Assembly (NCBI GenBank): GCA_000310025.1
Contig: FN648619.1
Span: 426,294 to 481,239 of the forward strand
Length of the DNA stretch: 54,946 nt
Reading direction: 5' to 3'
Source of the DNA: Ectocarpus siliculosus
Lineage: Eukaryota > Sar > Phaeophyceae > Ectocarpales > Ectocarpaceae
Made by a program: the position numbers and the translations under genes. Of this stretch, positions 10,031 to 19,683 are shown in pieces (position 1 is the stretch's first letter; every line of letters begins with the position of its first letter). The notes beneath the pieces are model-generated. The model was not told the DNA's origin and did no database searches. It saw nothing but the letters and a program-made list of their open reading frames with translations.

Positions 10031-10125
10031 CGAGAGGACACTGATACCGTTTTGAGAGGACATTGAGAGAGAGAAGATCGTGTCTTGTATTTCAGAATTA
10101 GAATGCCGTAGCTCTTGAGAGGACA
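10031..10125 (+). promoter_or_regulatory. Polypurine tract region before 3' LTR
   Basis: GAGAGGACA occurs three times, at about 10032-10040, 10054-10062 and 10117-10125. The last copy abuts the 3' LTR, where a polypurine tract is required for plus-strand priming. A further purine stretch GAGAGAGAGAAGA lies at about 10065-10078. The last copy is the best candidate for the functional tract. Confidence 0.6.
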
Positions 10126-10345
10126 TGTCAGGAGTATTGTAGTGCAAGAACTGACTCTATTCTACTGCATGGGTTTTGTGCAGTATTGTGAAGGCGTGAC
10201 TTCAAGTCTGTAACCGTCAGGTGAAGGCAGGCTTGGTCGCTTTGTATGTTAATGAATCACTCTGTGTTTATCTACCCGAACTGCGCCACTACTGCCAACT
10301 ACATAGCAGCACACGGCAGCCCAGACAACTGCTGAACTGCTGTCA
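10126..10345 (+). repeat. 3' LTR of copia element
   Basis: The 220-bp partner of 4826-5045, with two transitions between them. It is followed by the CTAAT target duplication at 10346-10350. Confidence 0.97.
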
Positions 10346-10350
10346 CTAAT

Positions 10351-13300
10351 AATCTAGACACACCTACCTATGGACTTGCCAATACACGGCGCGAAGGGCT
10401 GCAGGGCGGCAACTCCACGACTTGCCACTACACCAGCATTTGCAAATGATCAATCAATGATCAGTGAGAACGCCTGAAGACTCAAAAGGGTTCACATGCA
10501 TACGTGTACAGCAGTAGTCTACAGCAGTAGTCTGTACACGGCCTGTGAGATCAGGTCTTGCTTACTGCCTGCTGTGGCCGATCCTTGCATCGGTGGCCCA
10601 ACGAATGTGCAGCGGTTGTAACTTTGCATAGCACAGGTTTAAGTACCGTGTGTGGTGCATACGCCGCAATGTTTCGTGTGCGCACCGCCGTTTTTGGCAT
10701 GCCGCACCCCTTTCTGGACCCGCACGCAATGCCAACATTGTACGAAATTGGCATGCTGCTGTCGGTGTACTATGTAGCAGGGTGGGTCTCAGCCGGAAAA
10801 AACGCGTGGACGACAAAGTGAAATCGGGAATGTCGTGGAAGAATGACAACGCACTCGCGGATGACCAAGGGAACTTCCGTTTCTTGGAGCGCGTGAGGGA
10901 AAGTATCGATGTTTTGCTATCTGAGATAGCATGGAAGACGGTGTGGCACTCGGTGCATGCTCGGAGATGATCGAGCACGATAGGAGATTCAAGCACGTGT
11001 TGGACAGCGAACATACGGACGTCACCCTACCGGTAAGAGCACCAGACGTACGCGCGGAATTCGGCATATAACCGTCGTCGTCGGTGCCTCCCCGCCCCCC
11101 TCCTTGATGCCGTAGCACCCCCCCCGAAAAAATACAGTAGGGTGAATTTTGCGATTCGGTTGTATGTCACTACCCGTCAGAGTTGACGTGCCCATATTAT
11201 ATCCGTATCTTACCGTATTTGGGACTGGACCCGTGGTCGGCGTTTGGCAAGACGAGTGCATCACGGTGTCATCGGGAGGGCTCTCCAAGTGCTATCATTG
11301 TTTCTTTTCCTCCTCAAGCTTCCCTCTTTTTTTTTTTCCTTGCTGGCATAGTCGGAATGATCCTCTTGTCTGTGCACCCCCGGGGTGTATGACCCCCCCG
11401 GGTGTATATGGAAAAATCCTACCCCATTTTTCCTATTTACCCCCGAGATGGCACAATTTCAATTCCAGAGGCAAAGTCCATCCCCTTCCAGAGGGGGAAC
11501 GGCCCCAATGACCACGGTACTTCATGTCTTGGTCTAAGCGCGCAATGTTTCGAGCATGACTAGCCAAAATGGTCACTGCGAAGCACAAGGTAGGTGTACT
11601 TGCGCGAAAAAACTGGTCGCGTTGAATGCCTTTCCAACACCCTGTGTAGTGAGTGAGCAATTTGTGTGCAACCATGAAACGCCCACGTCCGATAGGCACA
11701 CCATGGGAAAATATGATGCAAACAGAAACCCAACCGCCTCCGGTCGTTTTGTTCAGGGATACGAAGGCTTGTTGAGGCAGCCCGTATGCGTGGATGCAAC
11801 AGCTCAAGCCCTGCTCAACGGGGCGAACAGCGCGGACGGTGGGGGCAGAGGGTTACCCTAAAAACCCATGGCAGCAATGCTTGCTATTTCAACGTCATTG
11901 CGTTGGGGGTTTTGGTGCCAAGTGCAAACCCCTGGCGAAGCGCTGGGGCTTTCTCTGTCAGTGCGTGTAGCCGTCATCCGGGCGGCCATAGTACATTTGC
12001 AGAAATTCATCAGCGGTCCCGAGTACGGTGGCTTCTACTGTACGCTGCAAGTGTAATCCGCGAAAGAAGTCGCGGGCGCGTGGAGGCTCGGGTGTAGCAC
12101 TCCCGAGGTCTTGGCAGAGAGTAGCCCGAGTTCTGTACCTGCTTGCCGTGCGAGAAGTCGCTGACGGTGATTGCATCATACATGCTCAACGGCACTGACT
12201 TTACTCCTACGCTTTTTGGCTTGACTTCTTTTTTCATGTTCCAGTCATGCTTCGAGTTAGCGAAGAATCCCGAAAACCACATTTTGCCAAGGCACAGGGC
12301 AGCGAAACAATAGAGGATGGGGTGGTCACCGGTTTACATTTGGAGAGGCAAGAATTGGTTAAGTTTGTTGCGCTTGCGTACTTCGTCAAGAACAACAGTT
12401 TGTTTGCTAACACGTTACCGGGGCAACGGGAGAAAAACAGGGAGGGGAGGTTGATGATATGAGGCGGTGAGCCCAAGCGATTCAGGAGCGAACTGATGAA
12501 AATTGGTACGCCGGGGAACTTCAGCAAAGCCGCCCCGAACTACGATGCCACCGAGCTTTGCGTTCTCCGGATGTCGTGGTTGGTAAAGTACAGGCTTTCC
12601 GTTGTGCCGAGTGGTTCTCCAGGTTCGGACGTCTCCGCCAGGTACCCTTCGGGATGGGGTACATCGAGAACACGGAGGTTGAAGGTGGTTGTACGATGTT
12701 GATGCGCAGGTTCCCCAAGGTGACAATTTGGCCGGGTGGATTTGAACGGTGTGAGGTGCATGTGTTCATCTGGGAAGAGGAAGTAAGGGGGTCAATGCAC
12801 AAGCTGCGTGTGCACCACTACAGGTTTTGGCCAGTGCTCAGAGTTGTGCAAGTGCAAGCTTACATACCGCGAGGAAGAGATGGAAGAAAGTGAGATGCAG
12901 AAAGATCGGTCAGCTGAGGGAGGACTAGGGGACATGGAGATAGTGACAGCGACAGCGACGAGGAACAGCTGCTGGGTATGTTTGGTTCTTCGACCAGGAA
13001 CGCCGAGTCGGGTTTGAGTGGAGGCGTGGTTTCAGGTAGTTTTATGGAGGATGACGTTGAAGAGTACGAGCAGCTAGATGGAACGCGTTGCGGCATCATG
13101 TAGAACAACAGTTGAATCTTGTGAGCGATGCGACCAATGAAAGGTCCACTTGAGATATCGATGTATTGTTCGTGTGCGGGTGAGCGAAACGTTTGTGGAG
13201 CTTGCATGAGCACACGTTCAAAAGTACGGCATGGATGGTGGCCCACGTGCTGGCAGGGGCCTTCACTTCAAGGATGATGTAAATCGACCTCAGTTTTTTT

Positions 13301-13701
13301 TCTGCGCAATGAACACGCTCAAGAGCTATCCCGGATTCATGCCGCCACAACAACACACACACAAAAAACTAAACGCGCCTTAGCACAATCAAAACAAAAA
13401 CATGACACCAGAACTTATTACGTGCACCGATACTGCCACATCCATACATTTGCTGGTATGCTTAGAGCACGTCCCGAAAACATGCCCAACTTCGATCGGT
13501 GCTCAATCATGTCGCTCTCCGACTACCCCCCATCCCCGAAATAAATGTCTTACGACACCTGCATATCTACTCCCACAACCAATAATTTTTGGGAAAAGTT
13601 TGGCGGGGACGTTACACCTTGTACATGTCCCAACCCAACCAACCTATTTCGAAAGCCAAACTTGCACGTCCGACCATACTGTGCTCGAAATTGCAGCCGT
13701 G
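10351..13701. other. Anonymous region with unassigned open frames
   Basis: No family was recognised. Two stretches look more protein-like than their surroundings. One is on the plus strand at about 12905-13103 and ends in an acidic tail (DSDSDEEQLLGMFG ... MEDDVEEYEQLDG, stop at 13103). The other is on the minus strand at about 11990-12300 (WFSGFFANSKHDWNMKKEV; DEFLQMYYGRPDDGY). They could be exons of decayed mobile-element genes, but no joined model could be supported. A short direct repeat, ACAGCAGTAGTCT, occurs twice at about 10510-10540. Confidence 0.35.
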
Positions 13702-14896
13702 CTATTCAGGACAGAAAACAAGCCTCGTCCTGTTGCGGCAGCTCATTTCCTGAGTATACCACACACCCCAGAATTCGCTAGTCTTCGCATTGTTCGCACG
13801 CGTGTATTTGGCTCTGCGTAGAAACACACACAATGACGGGGGGTTCGTTTGCAGCCAACCACCCCAATCGGCGCAAGGTTCCAGGAAAAAAATGTGCATT
13901 TTGAACGTCACGCCTTTTGTCGCCAACGACATGGCGGCCTTGACAAAAGTCAGAGCCCTGCTGTACGGAGGGCTTGTCGCCACCCACTCAGGCCTTTTCC
14001 CAGAGTAAGCTGCGAGAAAGTCTTCCGGGAATGACTCCAAGCTTGCGTCAAGGTTGGTATCCGCCGGGCGCCTGTTATCGAGAACAACAGCAAAAAAAAA
14101 TTCAGCGATCGCGCACATGATACGGAAAATAAAACCATGTGACAGAATGTTGCCGTTTCGCCAAACGTGTGAGACTCTCCCTCTTCAACAAAGACACCCA
14201 CCGGGTTTACAATAGCAACGGTTATGTTCGAGAAGGATGCCCCCCATACGTGCTACAAGGACTGTGGCCCGTGCCTGTCAAAATTTCACACGACCTTGTG
14301 CGGTTGAGGCCATGCGGTACGGAATCTGTCTGTCAACCGTAGATTTTAGCTTGAACACATCGGACCACTTGGTACATATGGCAACAGCTAAGACTAAAAA
14401 CCAACCCATGAAACGTCTAGTCCCAACGGTTATTAACGTCGGGGGGTAAGAACAACCCGGAGCGAATTCACTTTAAAGAGCGGGGCGAAATTTTCGTATC
14501 CATGAAAAATGCGTGGCAAGTACAACGCCCTTACCCCGAGCTTACGTCGTTCGTGAGAATCTCGCACGTGGATCGAAGACGGGTCGCGACGGCGTCCGTG
14601 GGCCCACCGCACATGTCCAAAACGCATCCCGTGATATCCACAGCACCCAGAGAAGCATCCATCGCCTCAGGCGAAGTGCAGTACCTATCAAGCCATCGAC
14701 GCCTCAAGTGCGTTTGTGGTTCAGGAGCAGTCCTCTGACCCTTGGCATGGCGAGGCGTCCGAGCTGCCATGCGCGCTCGCCGGTCTTTACTCCGGTCCTC
14801 GCTAGCCCTTTGCTCGTGCTTTTTGTACAGCTGCAGCAAGCAAGCAGGACGTTTACACAGTACGAGGGCGCTGACGCCTGAATTCCCCTCGTCCAA
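13702..14896 (-). CDS. DNA methyltransferase-like protein, two exons
   Basis: Exons at 14535-14896 and 13702-14071 join across a 463-bp intron (donor GTAAGG, acceptor CAG) in matching phase and give 243 residues. Exon 1 carries the S-adenosylmethionine-binding motif [14 protein letters not shown], at about residues 92-104, followed by an acidic strand end (LTND). Exon 2 carries the catalytic motif IV, TSPPY, at about 153-157, then a helix ([20 protein letters not shown]) and FLEPC, and ends with FWGVWY. SPPY/NPPY/DPPY loops are typical of amino-methyltransferases acting on adenine N6 or cytosine N4. Related domains are known from phages and DIRS-type retroelements, so it may be mobile-element cargo, although no recombinase or RT was seen next to it. 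The start is the first ATG of exon 1 and is not certain. Confidence 0.6.
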
Positions 14897-16325
14897 GGCC
14901 GGAAACTAGTTTACGATGCCGACCTCCTCTGCGAAAGCCCGGACTTAGATGCTGGTCCTTGGCCGCATGTGTCGGAAGGCAGAAGCTTTTCCTTCGCGGA
15001 GGCATGCGGTACAACGGGTCCCAGTTGCCGACATAGGAATACAACCTGTTCAGAATCGGTAAACACTAAACCGAGAGTGGTTAGACAAACGAAAGAGCAT
15101 TTGAAGAGTTGTAAAGACTGCAGCTCATCACTTCATAGCTTGTGCGGCCGCAGCGGCAGCACAGACTCACGACCGGCCGTAGCAGCTGCGTCGGTTGAGG
15201 AAGTTCCGCCGCGTTCTGAGGCACAGGTGCGTGAAGGTCTGTTTCGGCTTTAACAAAGCTGATCCAAAATTCTAGAAAAGATATATCAGGTCTATGATTA
15301 TCAATCACTCCAGTCTCCGAGCGCTGGTTCAGTTGGTCAACTTTTCGTGGGGTCAACCTGTCGTCAAAGTTCGCCTCCCAGAGCGGCGGAGTAACGGTGC
15401 GACAAGCAGGCCGCCAGACGGCTTCAGGTCAACGACTCGGTTTTCTCCCACCCAAGGAAACCCGTACCATACTGAATGGATCTCACATGTACTATGTGAT
15501 GTTCTTGAACTTGTTGCCGAGTTTCGTCTCCATCCTCCATCTGAGCTTCGAGTACTGACGTGCTGAAAAAGAAGTGTCGACAAGGGTGACCCCATGCACG
15601 CAGAGGGGGCTCCGCAGATGTTTTTATTTTGCACCTGGTACCTGGTCTCTTCTAGGCCTATATTTTTTAGTTTTTCCTATGGGAGCAACACGTGTGTGAT
15701 CTTCGAGTGAGTGACACCATCATGTGCCAGCCCCCGGGGGTTTCGCCAAGTAAATAGAAAAGACGCGTACCACATTGAAATACGTTTGAAAACTGAGGGA
15801 GATTGCATGCCCTACGACTAAAAGGGTGCCACACACAAAACGCCCGACCAGTACCTACCACATTTCTTCTGCACCTTCCCAACATAACATATATATATGC
15901 TACACACAAGACAGCTACCAAACTGTCTTGTTGAGCCTGTTACCCGCAAGGGAGATGTCCCTATATGCTGCCTGGGAAACCGTAGACATGCAGGTACTTT
16001 CTGACGCTATGAATTCATTGCTAATCTGTCTCAGACTCTTTTCTATGATAGAGATAGATTCGTTGTGTCATATTTATGAAGAAAAAAAGAAAGATCTCCA
16101 TCCATTCATTGATGGTCCCAGTCCATTCACGTCGTTCATTCCACATGAAAGATTCTCTCGGGGTCTTCAGCCTCTTGCTCTTCATGTCGGAACACCATTT
16201 ATCGGGACATGCCTGGGGAGGTGTGCAGCCCACATGCACAGCCTAGCTTTTCACCGTAATGAAACTACGCAGCAGTAGCGCTGTGCACAGCAACCTACAG
16301 TGGCCCTCCAATGGTGCACAAACCT
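14897..16325. other. Anonymous region before assembly gap
   Basis: No gene recognised. A dispersed repeat core lies at about 15990-16075 (see separate entry). A short AT run (ATATATAT) is near 15890. Confidence 0.35.
15990..16075 (+). repeat. Dispersed repeat, copy 1
   Basis: About 85 bp with the pattern TGAC..TATGAATT.ATTGCTAAT.T.TCT.AGAC.CTT.TCTATG..AGAGAT.GAT.CGTTGTGT also occurs at about 35662-35745, inside an EML intron. Similarity fades on both sides. Family unknown. Confidence 0.5.
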
Positions 16326-16425
16326 NNNNNNNNNNNNNNNNNNNNNNNNNNNNNNNNNNNNNNNNNNNNNNNNNNNNNNNNNNNNNNNNNNNNNNNNNNN
16401 NNNNNNNNNNNNNNNNNNNNNNNNN
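16326..16425. other. Assembly gap (100 N)
   Basis: Exactly 100 N, a conventional placeholder for a gap of unknown size. The true distance between the flanks is not known. Confidence 0.98.
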
Positions 16426-16480
16426 TCTAATGGTCAGAGCTTTCTTACACAAGGTTCCACGCACGGATTCGAATCCCAGT
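16426..16480 (+). other. tRNA-like remnant, 5' end lost in the gap
   Basis: After the gap, TAATGGTCAGAGC resembles a tRNA D-arm/box A. CTTACAC would be an anticodon loop (TAC, Val type) closed by CTTT/AAGG, and GGATTCGAATCC resembles box B. The T-stem does not pair properly, so this is better read as a tRNA pseudogene or tRNA-derived SINE head than as a working tRNA. Confidence 0.3.
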
Positions 16481-16640
16481 GGTCCACTTACACAAGAACC
16501 GCCATTTGTTTACCGAACAGCAACGTCTGGCGAGGGGTCCGTCCCCGGAGATCTCTACGCTCAATCCCAGTGATTAAGCTTCTAACAGCCTCAAGCCCAT
16601 GTGATCCGGCCGGGTGCTAACGAGCTCAGCGCATATCTTT

Positions 16641-16715
16641 TATTAGATAAAATTAGACCATCTGATCAGTCAACCGTTGACTGATCAGATGGTCTAATTT
16701 TAATTTTATCTAATA
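16641..16715. repeat. Long hairpin, 34-bp stem with 1-nt loop
   Basis: The left arm is 16641-16674 and the right arm 16676-16715. They are exact complements except that the right arm has one extra 6-base unit (TAATTT type). The stem runs from TATTAGATAAAATTAG to CTGATCAGTCAAC around a single C. No T-run follows and no gene adjoins, so a transcription terminator is unlikely. It may be the end of a palindromic mobile element or a recently folded DNA artefact. Confidence 0.85.
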
Positions 16716-16784
16716 CAGGCTTCTTTTTCATATTATGACATCAGCATGACTTTCCAACGGCAGAGGTGGGCCGCGGGTCGGTTG

Positions 16785-16785
16785 G

Positions 16786-16846
<61 letters not shown>

Positions 16847-16960
16847 CTTCACATTAAACTCGTGCCAGTTGCTAATCCCAACATCTAGCAAAAGACGCGG
16901 TCCGTGGTCACAAAAATGCTAGAGCCATCAGAAGATCCAAAGAACACGCAAAGTCGCAAG
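16785..16960 (-). repeat. AAC-tailed retroposon-like repeat, copy 2
   Basis: A (GTT)n tract at 16785-16846 is followed by a body related to 831-930: AATCCCAA.ATCTA, CCGTGGTCACAA, AAATGCTAGA.CCATCA and GAAGATCCAAAGAACACGC. Same orientation as copy 1. Confidence 0.5.
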
Positions 16961-17988
16961 AAATTATTGGTTGGGGTAAAAAATATATTAAATAGGGACA
17001 GATAGTCTAGAGCTATATCCTAGCATTGGAGCGGTGCAAAAAACTGGTACAGCAGCAGGAGGCCGGGTTTGAACCAGCCAACAGTAGTTTCGAGAGGACG
17101 CTTGCTATCCTCCGGGAGTGAGTACATCTCTCCTCTTTTCCCCGCCACACCCACCTGTCTATTTACCCGCCATTCCTCGGGCAATGCTGCAACTTTTGTA
17201 TCCACAGGAAGAGTTTCCTCCGGAAGTTCCCGTCAACCATTGCGTTCCACCAAGCAAGTCGTTGTACGCCTCAAATGTTAGGGAACAAAACACACACACA
17301 GAAATTACCCATCCGAGCATTCGAGATATACCCACGGTCTCCTCAAATGTCTGAAGATCATCAATGGTGATGACAGAGACGACGGTGCCGCTGTCGTCTC
17401 CACGTTGAAAATGAGGTCTGAAAATGTACCAGACTAAATTACAAGTTATGGTATTTGGATACCATCGGGGCGGGTGCATCTTTCAGGAATATCCCGACCA
17501 CCTGTCCAGATTCCTGGTATTCCGACTTTAGGCACGTACCGTACAATTGTTCTACAATAGCAGTAGCAAGCGATGTGCAAACGTTCCCCCCTGCTCCGTG
17601 TGCTGCCTGCCGTGCGTTGCCCTGGTGTTGCGTGGGAGTGAGCGATCGCGATAGAGAGAAAGGAAGGATAAGGAAGGAAACAGACTGACGAAGCGAAGCG
17701 GCTCCAACCTGCACACAGTGGTCGCACTACTGTAGCTCCCACCTGAACCCGCATCAGGGAGCGTCACATCTCGTCACAATTACCTAACCTTCAACCGGCA
17801 AGTCAATTGATTTACAACTTGCAATTCTGGTATACAAGGTTCTCTGCATTTCGCCTGGGCAAGAAACCGACTGAAAACCCTGGCGTTAACCGTAACCCTA
17901 AAACCCACACAAAAATGGGTGCTAGGAGACATACTAACTGATGACCGATTTCACATCACACTTATACATCACACTCAAACACCGTAGG
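16961..17988. other. Intergenic, nothing recognised
   Basis: No coding segment, RNA gene or repeat was recognised in this kilobase. Confidence 0.4.
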
Positions 17989-18195
17989 TTGCACAAGATA
18001 TCACACCCCCTGGACCGATTTTCGAAACTCGATACCTCGGCAGGAAAAGCAGTGACGGTGCCGAATGGCGGCGTTGGAACCATCTCGTCGCGAGCTTTCC
18101 GAAAACGTGTAGTTCAGTTCCGGTACATGTATCCTCTTCGTCGTGGAGTAGTCGGGCTTTGAAAATCGGTCAAGGGGGAGTAATATCTTATGCAA
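17989..18195. mobile_element. MITE with ~43-bp imperfect terminal inverted repeats
   Basis: The left end TTGCACAAGATATCAC ... GACCGATTTTCGAAACTCGA is matched by the complement of the right end (AAAGCC...TTGAAAATCGGTC ... TATCTTATGCAA). The total is about 207 bp with no coding capacity. The interior shares TTGGAA.CATCTCGTCG.G.GCTTTCCG.A.ACGT with the element at 50721-51053, so both belong to one family. No target duplication was identified. Confidence 0.7.
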
Positions 18196-19683
18196 CGAAC
18201 GGTACACGCTGCATCAATACGTTCGGAACCAGTCTACATTCACCTTTGAGCTCTATCTATCTTATAACCACTCGGCATCTTCCACTGCTACACTACCCCC
18301 GTGCTTATGTGCGCAGCCCGCCCCCCCGCTGGGCGAGCGGAGCCCCCTGGTATGTATGTAGACTATGGATGCGTACCCTATACTCGACTTAGCCGTGAGA
18401 TTTTCTCTTCGCATATAATGCGTAGACTAGAGGAGGACCAATCAATCAAGACGTATAATGCTAATTGTTTGAGAAATCTCAAACGTCTACCGCCGTCAAA
18501 TACGGAACCACGTGATGAGCGCCTGGGCCTCTGGGACATTGAACCTCTCTTTTCTGATCCTTTCTTTTCTACTGGCTCCGGCCAAGGCCCAGCTCAATAG
18601 AGGCATCCGCAAGGGTTTGCACATGCATCGAGCTTGATCGAGCGTATCTGAACCATCGGCTGGGGCGATCTATGACCCACATTTGACTGGTTGGCGGCGA
18701 CAAAGTGTGATTGGTGGTGTCAATAGAGCGCTGGTGTCTGCGTGCGCCGGGGTCACCGAAGCGAGGCATGTGCCACGATGGATGTGTTTGCCCGGCGCTT
18801 GCGTAAGCTGCGTACGGTGCAGTATGTGCAGCTCTGTGCACTGCAATAAGCAAGAGGTGGATACAGGAGATTCAATGACGTGATAATTCGGAGATACGAA
18901 GACGGACTGCCGGCGGAAGTCAGCACAAGAGCAAAACTAGTATCTGTGCAGCAAGTACTGTTGTCGCGCCGAACATCTGCGTGGCATGGTGCTCAAAGTA
19001 CAAGGATGGAACCGGATGGAGATGTCAGTTTGTTGTTCGAGAGAATGCCGAAAACGTTGCACCGTTATACTCTTTCGATAAAGTCAATAGCTCGTCGAAA
19101 CGTCCCAGCGCAAGCGAGCACCGAGTCATGGCCCTCCCTCCCATTTCATCACCTCTTCCCTCGTACCCATGAACGCAGTATTAGTAGCAGACCGGACGAC
19201 AATGTTCGGTCATTGCTACCCGAGCGAGGCACACCCCCCTGAGCAGCCACGTGTATAACGACGTATGTATGTTTTCCTTTCTGCTTTGGACAAGTACAGA
19301 TGTTCTCCTTCTTGGGGATAAAGATAGTCAAGCTTCGGAAAGTAGAACGAAGACATCCCCGAAGCACTGTGCACGATTTTCTATGTGTCTGAAGGACGAT
19401 TACAGCCGCTAAGCCAACGAGTGCGATGATCTGTTGTTCTGAGAAAAACCGCTTGACTACGTACGTGTTTCGCCCCAAAAAACATATTCTTGCCAAGCAA
19501 GCTAAACCTAGAAAGGAGTATCAGCTCCTGGTACATCGGAATTCAGAACACAGTACCTTCCGCCAGACCATGGCGTGAAGCGCGAAAGTCATTTCGTTCC
19601 CTAGCCAAGAACAGCTTAGGCAAGACCAAAATCTTGGCGGCAAATGAGTAACATCAACTCCTGTCCTCCATCCCGTTTCCACT
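18196..19683. other. Intergenic, 3' flank of the EML gene
   Basis: No gene recognised. The part next to 19683 should contain the 3' UTR of the minus-strand EML gene; its polyadenylation site was not identified. Confidence 0.4.

Larger units (their letters stand above)
4821..10350 (+). mobile_element. Ty1/copia LTR retrotransposon, nearly complete
   Basis: The element has 220-bp LTRs at 4826-5045 and 10126-10345 that begin TG and end CA. It is flanked on both sides by the 5-bp target duplication CTAAT (4821-4825 and 10346-10350). The order gag, protease, integrase, reverse transcriptase, RNase H is that of Pseudoviridae/copia; gypsy elements carry integrase last. The two LTRs differ at two positions, both transitions (4978/10278 and 5004/10304), so the insertion is recent. 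Two lesions interrupt the single long frame: a TAG at 5464-5466 and a one-base T-run shift at 8731-8737. It is therefore probably non-autonomous now, unless these are recoding sites or sequence errors. Confidence 0.97.
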
